From Ignavibacteriales bacterium (GTDB taxonomy: Bacteria > Bacteroidota > Ignavibacteria > Ignavibacteriales > Melioribacteraceae), in NCBI GenBank assembly GCA_007280825.1, contig QYQI01000124.1:1-19950 (forward strand): a stretch of DNA of 19,950 nucleotides. The letters run 5' to 3'. Position numbers and translations under genes: made by a program. Below the pieces are notes generated by a model, which saw only the letters and a program-made list of their open reading frames with translations, was not told where the DNA came from and did not search any database. Shown piece after piece: positions 7,696 through 15,598 of the stretch; positions within the stretch are counted from its first letter, which is position 1; the number at the start of each line of letters is the position of its first letter.

Positions 7696-8135
7696 AAAAT
7701 GCTCAACAATAAGATGATTATTACTCCAATTGTTTTAGCCGCACCTAATATCTTTCTAATTTTAGCAATTGCATGATAAGTCTCCTCTTCGGAAGGCGGT
7801 AGTTTTATTAAACTTTTCACAGCCTCTTTGTTTTTTTTATAGCGAGCCAATTCCTCTTCCGATAGGCCGCTTGCTAATTCATCTGCTGAAAAACTTGAAG
7901 TGTCGTCTATTACAATAAAAGGATTCCCTTTTAGGTTTTTAATCTCTTGAAGATCTTTCATTTTAATGATTAGAGTTCTTGGCGGAAGTTGCGGTACAAC
8001 AAATAATTTATTATTCAGACTATCTTTAATCACCAATTTATTTTTTTCATTTCTTTTAAAAAAGATTGAATCTTCCTGAACCATTAAGATAATTGGAGAA
8101 AGAACCAGCAACGAGCTAATTATTATGAATTTCAT
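7692..8135 (-). CDS. Small secreted/membrane protein, first of a tandem pair
   Basis: A 147-residue protein of unknown function. The N-terminus is hydrophobic (MKFIIISSLLVLSPIILMVQ). The middle contains beta-like segments (NNKLFVVPQLPPRTLIIKMK, NPFIVIDDTS). Residues 84-103 read ADELASGLSEEELARYKKNK, similar to the following gene product. The last 18 residues (GAAKTIGVIIILLLSIL region) form a probable membrane anchor. The layout suggests an extracytoplasmic domain tethered at the C-terminus. The ATG at 8135 is preceded by an AT-rich leader, and a CATATTTG element near it is only a weak -7 match. The ferredoxin terminator lies between this gene and the ferredoxin gene, so the pair probably has its own promoter. 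Confidence 0.7.
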   Translation of the reverse strand: MKFIIISSLLVLSPIILMVQEDSIFFKRNEKNKLVIKDSLNNKLFVVPQLPPRTLIIKMKDLQEIKNLKGNPFIVIDDTSSFSADELASGLSEEELARYKKNKEAVKSLIKLPPSEEETYHAIAKIRKILGAAKTIGVIIILLLSIL

Positions 8136-8189
8136 TGTATACCAAATATGCTGATTCTTATAAAGGAGAGCAGTTAGCTAAGTTCCGTT

Positions 8190-8219
8190 TAAAATAAAAA
8201 ACCCCGACTTAGTCGGGGT
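8190..8219 (-). terminator. Rho-independent terminator of the ferredoxin gene
   Basis: On the minus strand, ACCCCGAC-TAA-GTCGGGGT forms an 8-bp GC-rich stem with a 3-nt loop (8201-8219) followed by TTTTTTATTTT. It lies about 20 bases after the ferredoxin stop codon. It is a textbook intrinsic terminator and separates the ferredoxin from the small-protein pair. Confidence 0.92.
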
Positions 8220-8239
8220 CTAAATAAGAAACAGAAAAG

Positions 8240-8539
8240 TTATCTTCCAACTTTATCCAAATGTTCTTTCTTTGCAGCCAATTGTTCTTTCGTTTCAACA
8301 TGATTTGGATCTGGGGCGATTGCTTCTGTTGGGCAAGCTGGAATGCATTGCGGTTCATCATAAAAACCAACACACTCGGTACATTTTTCTGGAACGATGT
8401 AAGTGAGCTCTTCCGATAAAGCTGCGTATTCTTGTCCTCCTACGTTGTAAGCTAATCCAGGTGAGTAGATAGCGGTATTCGGGCATTCAGCTTCGCAAGC
8501 GTTGCAAGAAATGCATTCCTCAGTAATCATAATTGCCAT
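8240..8539 (-). CDS. 2[4Fe-4S] ferredoxin, Chlorobium/YfhL (AlvinFd) type
   Basis: A 99-residue soluble electron carrier with two cubane cluster motifs. The first is CISCNACEAECP (C-x2-C-x2-C-x3-CP) at the N-terminus. The second is CTECVGFYDEPQCIPACP, in which the second and third Cys are separated by eight residues. That long insertion plus a C-terminal helical extension (about 80-99, Lys/Glu-rich) marks the low-potential Chlorobium/Allochromatium ferredoxin group. It probably supplies electrons to ferredoxin-dependent oxidoreductases; no partner lies nearby. The start is fixed by GGAGG at 8548-8552, eight bases before the ATG at 8539; a longer frame upstream has no such support. It is a single-gene transcription unit with a strong terminator and probably highly expressed. 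Confidence 0.93.
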   Translation of the reverse strand: MAIMITEECISCNACEAECPNTAIYSPGLAYNVGGQEYAALSEELTYIVPEKCTECVGFYDEPQCIPACPTEAIAPDPNHVETKEQLAAKKEHLDKVGR

Positions 8540-8547
8540 GAGTATTT

Positions 8548-8552
8548 CCTCC
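8548..8552 (-). promoter_or_regulatory. Ribosome binding site that fixes the ferredoxin start
   Basis: GGAGG on the minus strand lies 8 bases before the ATG at 8539. It is the strongest Shine-Dalgarno match in a window where many genes have none, which points to high translation of the ferredoxin. Confidence 0.85.
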
Positions 8553-8736
8553 GGATAAAAAAATATTTTTTTTGAATAATGCTTTTTAAAAATAATCAAT
8601 TCTTTTCAATACAGAATTATATTAGGGAGAAAAATATTACGACGAAGACCGATTGTCCGATTACAATTATTTTTAATAAGATTTTTAAAAAAATAAAAAA
8701 ATCTCTCCCATTTGCAGAAAGGGAAATTAAGGAAAG

Positions 8737-8796
8737 TTATTTCTTTGCATTAATCTCTTTTAATAATTCATCACAAGCGGCGTTGAATTGTGTCCT
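8737..8796 (-). pseudogene. Possible 19-codon gene remnant
   Basis: The 8540-8871 spacer contains no complete gene I trust. On the minus strand a short open stretch reads RTQFNAACDELLKEINAKK and then stops at 8737-8739. It looks protein-like but has an in-frame TGA immediately before it and no start codon. Downstream of its stop, TTTCCC/GGGAGA (8704-8709 with 8721-8726) can pair ahead of a long T-rich tract, a weak terminator shape. This could be the tail of a lost small gene, or chance. A 76-codon plus-strand reading across 8579-8809 is AT-driven and unconvincing. Confidence 0.15.
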
Positions 8797-8871
8797 TCAT
8801 CCTTGCTGAAACACAAATTAATTTCTAACTTCTTTCAGTAGTTAAGTTGAATAATTAAAAAAGGATTAAAA

Positions 8872-10533
8872 ATGAATTTATTTCAAAAGCATTCGAGAAT
8901 TTTCTGTGCAATCATTTTTATGTTCCTCACCGCGCTGGTTCAATCTTGCAATATTAATACAAATCCAACAGCACCGAATTGGGATGTTTCTCTGAATGTT
9001 CCAATCGCCAATAAAAGCTATACGATGTTTGATATTCTTGAAAGCAAATCATCAACAATCCAACATTACTCAGATGTTACAAATGGAAATTTGCTCTATT
9101 ATTCAAAAATTCAGCAAATGGATAAGATCGTATTGGGCAATAAACTGCAATCAGATTTACCCGGAGTTAATGGAGCGATTAGCATCAATTCCGATTCAGT
9201 TACTTCCGATATTGATTTTTCATGGATAAGTCCGCCTGTTAGTCCCGGTATGCAGGTTGTTCTTCCGCCAATTCCAGAGACCAATGATACGGGAAATTTT
9301 AGTCTTGCTGGTCAATTCGAAACCATAAAAATTGAATCCGGTCTTATTGATCTTGAGATTACAAATTATTTTCCTTCACCGGTTAGAATAACTCTTAGAA
9401 ACATAGTTTTGAAAAATGCGGGATCTGGGGAAATCATCGCACAGATATCAACGCCGATTGAAGTTCTGCCATTGCAAACAGTTAAAGTAAATTCAATTCC
9501 AATTTTACCGGGAGTAAAAGTAAAAAATCAGTTGAGTCTAGAGTCTAAAATTTCTTCAACGGGCAGCAGTGGACAACAAATTACTTTGCCGGACAAATCA
9601 TTAAGAATAAAAACAAGATACCGTAAGCTCATGGTTTCTGAATATACGGGACAATTAAAACCAACCGTGTTGGAAAAAACCAGAAGCGCCATTTCTCTTG
9701 ATGTAAAAGACATACAAAAAAAATTGCAGTTTCAGCAGATCAATTTAAAAAATCCGAAAATTGAACTACGGTTTAGATCAACTGCAAATGTTGAATTTAG
9801 TATTGACGGAAGTATTGAAGCGAGGAATACAATAGGACAGCGAAGCATAATGTCTCTTAGTTCGCGAACTTTAAATAAAACACTTATCTCACCGACTGAT
9901 TCAATAATAACATTCAACGCCGACAGCGTAAGTAATTTCTTCAATAAATTTTCACAATTCCCGGATTCAATAATAGTTTTCACCGGGGGAACAGTTAATC
10001 CAAATCATAAAACAATAAGTCTGAACAAGAATGATCAAGTAACAATAAATAGTAAAATGGAATTTCCATTTGAGTTTGGTTTGAGCGGCGGCGAGTTATA
10101 TGATTCAGTTAAAGTTGATCTATCAAATGATGACCGCAATCAAATAAAAGATGTTAATTCTCTCGGTGCGGCATTAAAAATTACAAATGGTATTCCTGCG
10201 TCGCTGAGTTTTACAGCTAAACTTTACGATCAGAACAAAAACTTTTTAATGTATTTCCCGCCTAAGTATTCAGATCAAGATACGGTTGTTAGTGTAGACG
10301 GAGCGGTGGTTGATGCAAACGGAAATGTTACATCAAACACAATTCAAAACGTAACAGTGAAGACCTTAAAAAGTGAAATTGATAAAATCTCTAAAGCAAC
10401 TTTCATGCGTGTTAGGATTAGATTTAGTACGTCGGGAGCCGGAAATCAAGCGGTAAAGTTTAAAACTGATAACATGATCAAGTTCCTTGCTTCGGGTTCA
10501 ACTAATTACCACATTAATCCGAAGGGGAAATGA
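8872..10533 (+). CDS. Large lipoprotein of unknown function
   Basis: A 553-residue predicted lipoprotein. Its signal sequence ends in TALVQSC, with lipidation at C26, followed by a Asn/Thr-rich flexible start (NINTNPTAPNWDVSLNVPIA). The rest is rich in beta-strand-like alternation and Ser/Thr/Asn, with no enzyme motif visible. Segments such as PNWDVSLNVPIANKSYTMFD and VRITLRNIVLKNAGSGEII suggest repeated immunoglobulin-like sandwich folds, an inference only. The start ATG at 8872 is supported by AAGGA six bases upstream. The stop overlaps the next reading frame (ATGA), which links it to the beta-barrel protein. The pair is probably an outer-membrane assembly or surface module. The family name is not known to me. 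Confidence 0.8.
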   Translation: MNLFQKHSRIFCAIIFMFLTALVQSCNINTNPTAPNWDVSLNVPIANKSYTMFDILESKSSTIQHYSDVTNGNLLYYSKIQQMDKIVLGNKLQSDLPGVNGAISINSDSVTSDIDFSWISPPVSPGMQVVLPPIPETNDTGNFSLAGQFETIKIESGLIDLEITNYFPSPVRITLRNIVLKNAGSGEIIAQISTPIEVLPLQTVKVNSIPILPGVKVKNQLSLESKISSTGSSGQQITLPDKSLRIKTRYRKLMVSEYTGQLKPTVLEKTRSAISLDVKDIQKKLQFQQINLKNPKIELRFRSTANVEFSIDGSIEARNTIGQRSIMSLSSRTLNKTLISPTDSIITFNADSVSNFFNKFSQFPDSIIVFTGGTVNPNHKTISLNKNDQVTINSKMEFPFEFGLSGGELYDSVKVDLSNDDRNQIKDVNSLGAALKITNGIPASLSFTAKLYDQNKNFLMYFPPKYSDQDTVVSVDGAVVDANGNVTSNTIQNVTVKTLKSEIDKISKATFMRVRIRFSTSGAGNQAVKFKTDNMIKFLASGSTNYHINPKGK

Positions 10534-10535
10534 AA

Positions 10536-11957
10536 ATGAAATTATACAAACTATTTTTCGTTTTAGTTTTCATTTTCTCCGCAAATGCTTATTCACAATC
10601 CGGCGGTTCAATTGGAATGAGCGATGCGCGCTCTGCCTCGATGGGAAAGACAAGTGTAACATCATCATTAGGTCTTCGTGCGCTTGGAAACAATCCGGCA
10701 AATTTATTTAACGACTCATTAAAACATGTAGAATTTCTAGTTCCTTTACCGCTCCCAAGTATATCCAGCAGCATCGGGACAAATTTTATGACGGTTGATG
10801 AATACAATTATTTTTTCGGATATAAAACAACCGATGCAAACGGAAAAACAATCGGCCGATATCTAATTGATTCCGATAAAAGCAGATTAAAAAATTTATT
10901 TGCCGACGGCGGCGCAATAACAGGTGATGTTCAGGTTCAATTTTTTGCAATTGCCATTAAACCGAACAATGATTTTGGAACGATTGCGTTTTCGATGGGC
11001 GATGTTATTTCTTCGAATGTAACTTTTCCTAAAGGAATAATTGATATTGGTTTGGAAGGGAACTTGCTTAACCAAGTCTATAATTTTAATGATACAAAAC
11101 TGAAATCATGGTGGTTACGTAAATATTCTTTTTCGTATGCACGCAGTTTGAACATCCTTCCAATATTTCAAAAAATTTCTATTGGCGTTTCATTAAACAT
11201 AATTCAAGGATTTGCTTACGCGGGATTCGATCGCGTTAACACTCAATTAACTACGGGTGATGGAAATATTATAACCGGCAAAGGAGATTTTCTTGCGCAC
11301 GCCGCCTTCTCGCCGGATTTTAATGTTAAGTACGATTTCGATAAAAGCACAACAGTAAAAAAAGATTTTAAGTTTTCTCCATTTCCAACTCCCGCTGGAA
11401 ATGGTTTCGGATTTGATCTTGGTGTGAACGCAAAATTAAATGATGTTTGGTCTTTCGGATTTGCAATTACTGATATTGGAAGCATTACCTGGAATAAAAA
11501 TGTTGCGGAGTATTCTTCTAACATGCCGATCTATCTTGATGATCTTACAAACCAGAGCCAACGCGATTCTTTAGTTAAAGCTCTTACAGGAAAAGCCGGC
11601 GGTAAATATATCAGCGAATTTTCAACACAGCTTGCAACCGCGCTTCGTCTCGGTGCATCAATGAACATTAATAATAAATTGTTGTTGGCATTCGATTACA
11701 ATCAAGGATTTAATGATCAGCCGCGTAATTCTACCAAACCAAGATTTTCGATCGGTGCGGATTGGGTGTTCGGATTTTTTGCATTGAGAACAGGATTCTC
11801 ATTCGTCGGATTTGATAAATTTAATTGGGGAATGGGATGCGGTTTTGATTTTGGATTTCTTGAAATGAATTTAGGCACACCGGATTTTCAATCGGTCGTA
11901 AGTCCGAACACTGCAAAGAGAATTACATTTGCATTTGATTCGAGATGGAAGTTTTAG
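10536..11957 (+). CDS. Outer-membrane beta-barrel protein (DUF5723-like)
   Basis: About 473 residues: signal peptide MKLYKLFFVLVFIFSANAYS, then a long series of amphipathic beta strands (for example FGTIAFSMGDVISSNVTFPK, FALRTGFSFVGFDKF) ending in a C-terminal strand with a terminal aromatic (RITFAFDSRWKF), as expected for an outer-membrane barrel. The mature start, with MSDARSASMGKTSV and LGNNPANLF, resembles the FadL/OmpP1- and DUF5723-type barrels of Bacteroidota/Chlorobi; the family assignment is tentative. Two starts are possible: an ATG at 10530 overlapping the upstream stop, and an ATG at 10536. GGGG at 10524-10527 is 2 bases from the first and 8 from the second, so I chose 10536. It is co-transcribed with the upstream lipoprotein and may anchor or export with it. 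Confidence 0.78.
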   Translation: MKLYKLFFVLVFIFSANAYSQSGGSIGMSDARSASMGKTSVTSSLGLRALGNNPANLFNDSLKHVEFLVPLPLPSISSSIGTNFMTVDEYNYFFGYKTTDANGKTIGRYLIDSDKSRLKNLFADGGAITGDVQVQFFAIAIKPNNDFGTIAFSMGDVISSNVTFPKGIIDIGLEGNLLNQVYNFNDTKLKSWWLRKYSFSYARSLNILPIFQKISIGVSLNIIQGFAYAGFDRVNTQLTTGDGNIITGKGDFLAHAAFSPDFNVKYDFDKSTTVKKDFKFSPFPTPAGNGFGFDLGVNAKLNDVWSFGFAITDIGSITWNKNVAEYSSNMPIYLDDLTNQSQRDSLVKALTGKAGGKYISEFSTQLATALRLGASMNINNKLLLAFDYNQGFNDQPRNSTKPRFSIGADWVFGFFALRTGFSFVGFDKFNWGMGCGFDFGFLEMNLGTPDFQSVVSPNTAKRITFAFDSRWKF

Positions 11958-12053
11958 TGAGAGATCAGTTGTTGGTGGTTGGTGAATGAAAAGCTCTAAT
12001 CACCAATCACAAAAAAGATCCTTCACTGCGCCCATGATGACCCTACGGGTCAT
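11958..12053. repeat. Compound intergenic repeat at the end of gatD
   Basis: Between the converging barrel and gatD genes lie two repeat words. The first is an imperfect inverted TTGGTGGTTGGTG / CACCAATCAC pair (about 11970-12010). The second is GATCCTTCACTGCGCCCATGATGACC, a degenerate copy of a dispersed spacer repeat I recall from this bacterial group; its copy number here cannot be seen. It ends in a perfect hairpin ATGACCC-TAC-GGGTCAT (12037-12053), whose right arm contains the gatD stop codon. Confidence 0.5.
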
Positions 12054-13435
12054 TTCACATACTTCGAAATAAATTCTTCCACTTCCGGTAATCCGCCTTG
12101 ATAGATTAAATAACCGTTGCTCGGCTCACGTTCTGTAATTTCTCCGGCGATAGATGTTAACATTATCTCTTTCACTTTTTTCTGATCTGTTGTTTGTCCT
12201 AATGCCCAGCACAGTTTCATGTATGCAACTTCGGGCAGCATATTTTCTCCGGGAATTACACCAAGCTCCATCATATCACGACCGGTATCGTAAACATACA
12301 TCTGCACATAACCCCAAAGAGTCTGCACGGTCATATAAATCGAAATTCCTTTTTCATGAGCGCGCTTTAGTGCTGGATAAAGCGGTTTGTTCACGTGTCC
12401 AAGTCCGGTGCCGGCAATAACAATTCCTTTGTAGTTATTATCAATAAGTGATTCGATGATATCAGGTTTCATATTCGGATAGTAGTAAACAATACTAACT
12501 TTTTCTTCGAATGCAGTGTTAATTTTTACATTGCGGTCTTTACGGCGGCGTTTATAATCTTGTCGCAGAGGAGTGATTTCATCGCGGCTGACTTTTGCAA
12601 TAGGAATATCGCCGATAGTTCTGAATGTTGAGCGGTAACTTGAATGCATTTTTCTCACGCGCGTACCGCGGTGAAGTAGTCCGTAATAATCCGATGTCGG
12701 ACCGAACATGCAAACCATAACTTCTGCAATATCGCTTTCCGCCGCAGTCTTAACGCTGTGCATTAAATTCAATGCCGCATCGGATGAAGGACGGTCGCTC
12801 GATCTTTGTGAACCTACCATTACAATCGGAACAGGAGAATTCTGAACCATGAAAGAAAGTACTGCTGCTGTGTGATGCATCGTATCTGTTCCGTGACCAA
12901 TCACAATTCCATCAATGCCTTTTTCAATTTCTCTTCCGATTGCTTCCGCTGTTCCTATCCATTGATCAGGTCCCATATTTTCGCTGAAGACACCGTAAAG
13001 TTTTTCCGTTTCTAGATTGCAGTAGTTGGCAAGTTCGGGAACGGAACCGTAAAGTTCTCCCGGTGAGAATGCGGGAATAACTGCGCCGGTTCTGTAATCA
13101 AGACGCGATGCAATCGTTCCGCCCGTGCCGAGAAGTTTTACATTTGGCTTTGATGGATCGCGCGGAAAATCTTTTTCCGGAATTTTATAATGCGCTTCTT
13201 TACGTCCTCTTATTTGAATGTCGGTTACCAAATCGGCGGCAACTCCAATGTTATAACCGATAGGCATTTTGATTACGATGTGAAAAGGATCTGCTGTTTC
13301 GGAACGTGGAAGGATAATGCCTTTATATTTTCCTTTTGTAGTCGTGATTTCAACATCGCTCCACACAAGAGCGCTGAAATTTTTTAAAACCGAAAGCGCT
13401 TTACCGCGGTAACCTTTGTAATTGTCATCTGCCAT
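12050..13435 (-). CDS. gatD: Glu-tRNA(Gln) amidotransferase subunit D (asparaginase-like)
   Basis: A 461-residue glutaminase/asparaginase subunit that releases ammonia from Gln or Asn for the GatE kinase-amidase (archaeal GatDE, family knowledge). Residues about 20-85 form the GatD-specific N-terminal beta domain (SDVEITTTKGKYKGIILPRS; IVIKMPIGYNIGV), absent from ordinary asparaginases. The asparaginase domain follows, with the full catalytic set visible: TGGTIAS (T107), GHGTDTM (T183, D184) and RVRKMHSS (K262). The C-terminal part carries GTGLGHV and TVQTLWGYVQMYVYDTGRD. The ATG at 13435 has AAAGGA six bases upstream. It lies downstream of gatE on the same strand, separated by a 110-base spacer containing a repeat. 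Plain L-asparaginase is unlikely given the N-terminal domain and the gatE neighbour. Confidence 0.93.
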   Translation of the reverse strand: MADDNYKGYRGKALSVLKNFSALVWSDVEITTTKGKYKGIILPRSETADPFHIVIKMPIGYNIGVAADLVTDIQIRGRKEAHYKIPEKDFPRDPSKPNVKLLGTGGTIASRLDYRTGAVIPAFSPGELYGSVPELANYCNLETEKLYGVFSENMGPDQWIGTAEAIGREIEKGIDGIVIGHGTDTMHHTAAVLSFMVQNSPVPIVMVGSQRSSDRPSSDAALNLMHSVKTAAESDIAEVMVCMFGPTSDYYGLLHRGTRVRKMHSSYRSTFRTIGDIPIAKVSRDEITPLRQDYKRRRKDRNVKINTAFEEKVSIVYYYPNMKPDIIESLIDNNYKGIVIAGTGLGHVNKPLYPALKRAHEKGISIYMTVQTLWGYVQMYVYDTGRDMMELGVIPGENMLPEVAYMKLCWALGQTTDQKKVKEIMLTSIAGEITEREPSNGYLIYQGGLPEVEEFISKYVK

Positions 13436-13442
13436 AATTTTT

Positions 13443-13543
13443 CCTTTGCGTGCTTTGCGAATTTCTCAGCGTCCTTTGCGGTTTAAAAATTTAACGCAGA
13501 GAACGCAAAATCCGGCAGCTGCCGGATCGCAAAGAGCGCGGAG
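13443..13543. repeat. CGCAAAG-type inverted repeat with nested 16-bp palindrome
   Basis: The gatE-gatD spacer is almost entirely repeat. The left arm (13444-13483) read on the minus strand is AACCGCAAAGGACGCTGAG and onward. The right arm (13492-13543) read on the plus strand is AACGCAGAGAACGCAAA and onward to CGCAAAGAGCGCGGAG. The two arms are imperfect inverted copies of the same CGCAAAG/CGCAGAG word. The right arm is interrupted by the perfect palindrome TCCGGCAGCTGCCGGA (13511-13526). The repeat begins three bases after the gatE stop codon. Confidence 0.7.
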
Positions 13544-13545
13544 AT

Positions 13546-15450
13546 TCAAATATTAATTTTTTCTGTTACAATTTTTCCTTCAACACTCATTCTAACTTTG
13601 TTCATCACTAATCCCATTAAAACTTCCTTACTATTTTCATTATTTATTAACCGTACTTTACTTAATTCGTTATTTGTTTCAGTAATAATATCTTCCAGCT
13701 CTTTTGTTGTTAGCGGTTTTGGTAATAACTCGGGATAAAATTTTCCTTTCTTAAGGGATTTTTGCATTGCGGTTAATATTCCGTCTCGAGAAAGCAAACC
13801 GTCTTTGTATGATCGGAAAATTTCTCTAATCATTTCTTCATCGAGCAAACTAATATCACAACTTCTTTTCTTTAACCGCTTGGGAAACTGTATTAACACA
13901 ACGGCAGTAAGTATTGGATCAATTCTCCATTCATCAACAAGAAACTTAAACAACGGAGCGAATTTTGAAATTGATAACTCACGTATTGTGTCTTCAGGAA
14001 TTCCAAGTTTACGATACCATTTTTCTCTCTTCCAAAATCGTTCAGGAAGATTCACCCGTAATATTTTTAACCGTTCTTCTGTAATTCTCGTTGGCGGAAG
14101 ATCTGTATCCGGGTACATTCTATCTGCGCCTGGCAATATTCTTTCAAAGCCATTCGTTCCGTCTCGTAACGCTTGCCGTGTTTCAGATGGAACTCCAACA
14201 GTAGCTTCTTTTGCGCGGATAATAATTTCCTTCACCGCCATTTCTGTGTCTTGCTCATTTCCCCAAACAAGAACCATGGTATCGTTGTCGTGTGCACCAA
14301 CCGCACGCTTAATGTTTTGCCAATCAGCGGAAGTTAAGGTATCGCCTTTACTATCAGAATGAATGATGTTTGGAATATTTGTTAAGCATGCAATTACACG
14401 AACGCGGTCGGAAATTTCTTTTGAAAAATAAGTATCTGTTTGAGTCTGCCAGTGAAGAAGTCCAAAGTAACCGCGAAGCACAACACATTTCACCAATAAT
14501 CCTTGATCTGTTGCAGTGCGGATTGGTAAGTAGTGAGCTTTTTTTACAATACGAGTAATGTCGTCGGACTTTGTTTCAAAAGTCTCTTTTGTAATTCCTC
14601 TTCGATGAAGTTCATCACGCAAACGTAAAAGATTCCACTGGCGCATTGCTTCGTAATATGTGAGGTGCGGAATTCTTCCGATCTTAGGTACACCTTTTAT
14701 CTCAACTCTTGTTCCTCCATCAACACTAACGTTAACATCTTCACGCGCCGATCCGATACCGCGGCGGACTTTGTTTGTACTTCGAATAAGGTTCGCACAA
14801 ATCTCGGCAACTTCTGCAACCTCAAATGGCGTTCGCATATTTGGTCCGGTTACTGTTTCGATGAGCGGCATTCCGAGACGATCTGTTCTGTAAACTCGCA
14901 AATGTCCGGTGTCTGATATTTCGCGACATGAATCTTCTTCAATCGACATTTGAACAATATCTATCGTGCGGTTCTTGTATGGAATTTTTCCATCGAGAGC
15001 AAAAATTGCCGTGCGCTGAAATCCGGTTGGAATGCTTCCGTCTAAATATTGTTTTCTTGCGATGTGCAATTCATCAACGATTGAACAATCAAAAAGCAAA
15101 CCGCATTGCAAAGCAAGGTCTAATGCTTCATCATTTATAAGAAACGGAGGAGTGTCATCCATTTCGTAAGTACAAACACTTTCACGATTGATTCGGTAGA
15201 GAATATCTTTCTTTGTTTTAAATTCCATCAAAGCGGTACCGTCGTATTCACCAAGTTCGGATAAAGTTGGACGCATGTGGCGCAGGATCTCGGCATCGTA
15301 ACGTTCGCTGTATTTTCCCGCGGGACAACGGCAGAAAAGTTTTTTCGTTGTGAAAAGCTGCTGGTGAATTTCCAATCCGGATTTGAATCCAACCGTTTCA
15401 TAATCTTTATCGGTCATTTCTTCAAACGGTTTGAACAGAAAATCTTTCAT
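13546..15450 (-). CDS. gatE: Glu-tRNA(Gln) amidotransferase subunit E
   Basis: A 634-residue kinase/amidotransferase subunit that, with GatD, converts Glu-tRNA(Gln) to Gln-tRNA(Gln). Residues about 20-285 form the GatB/GatE catalytic core (GLEIHQQL 25-32, KLFCRCP 38-43, PTLSELGEYD 61-70, GFQRTA 143-148, GIGSAREDVNVSV 231-243). An AspRS-like GAD insertion follows at about 285-425 (VKCVVLRGYFGLL; MVLVWGNEQDTE). Then come GADRMYPDTDLPPTRI (441-456) and a helical, YqeY-like C-terminal region. The GAD insertion and the length of about 620-640 residues distinguish GatE from the roughly 480-residue bacterial GatB. ATG at 15450, no Shine-Dalgarno sequence. It is the first gene of a gatE-gatD unit. 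This enzyme is classically archaeal, so its presence beside bacterial genes suggests transfer or an unusual lineage. Confidence 0.94.
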   Translation of the reverse strand: MKDFLFKPFEEMTDKDYETVGFKSGLEIHQQLFTTKKLFCRCPAGKYSERYDAEILRHMRPTLSELGEYDGTALMEFKTKKDILYRINRESVCTYEMDDTPPFLINDEALDLALQCGLLFDCSIVDELHIARKQYLDGSIPTGFQRTAIFALDGKIPYKNRTIDIVQMSIEEDSCREISDTGHLRVYRTDRLGMPLIETVTGPNMRTPFEVAEVAEICANLIRSTNKVRRGIGSAREDVNVSVDGGTRVEIKGVPKIGRIPHLTYYEAMRQWNLLRLRDELHRRGITKETFETKSDDITRIVKKAHYLPIRTATDQGLLVKCVVLRGYFGLLHWQTQTDTYFSKEISDRVRVIACLTNIPNIIHSDSKGDTLTSADWQNIKRAVGAHDNDTMVLVWGNEQDTEMAVKEIIIRAKEATVGVPSETRQALRDGTNGFERILPGADRMYPDTDLPPTRITEERLKILRVNLPERFWKREKWYRKLGIPEDTIRELSISKFAPLFKFLVDEWRIDPILTAVVLIQFPKRLKKRSCDISLLDEEMIREIFRSYKDGLLSRDGILTAMQKSLKKGKFYPELLPKPLTTKELEDIITETNNELSKVRLINNENSKEVLMGLVMNKVRMSVEGKIVTEKINI

Positions 15451-15506
15451 GATCTAATTTGTTTTCGTGGTGAGAATAAATGAAGTGAAAAAGTTTACCA
15501 TAAACA

Positions 15507-15514
15507 CAAAAATA
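15507..15514 (-). promoter_or_regulatory. Possible -7 element upstream of gatE
   Basis: On the minus strand TATTTTTG fits the Bacteroidota-type TAnnTTTG consensus and lies about 57 bases before the gatE start. No good -33 TTTG is visible at the expected spacing, so support is weak. The rest of the 15451-15598 spacer shows nothing else. Confidence 0.28.
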
Positions 15515-15598
15515 TATTGTTTGCTTATGAAAACTTAGCGAGAGGTGTTATAAGAAGCAAACAGAAATAGTGATGAACGTAGAGTGCAGAGTGATGAA

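Noticed and set aside
8579..8809. Plus-strand 76-codon frame between ferredoxin and lipoprotein genes
   Set aside because: No ribosome binding site, Lys/Phe/Ile-rich AT-driven composition and no recognisable motif.
12050..13435. Plain L-asparaginase
   Set aside because: The additional N-terminal domain and the adjacent gatE gene identify it as GatD.
13805..14362. Plus-strand open frame of 185 codons opposite gatE
   Set aside because: It is antisense to a strongly conserved gatE region; its composition follows the gatE codons read in reverse.
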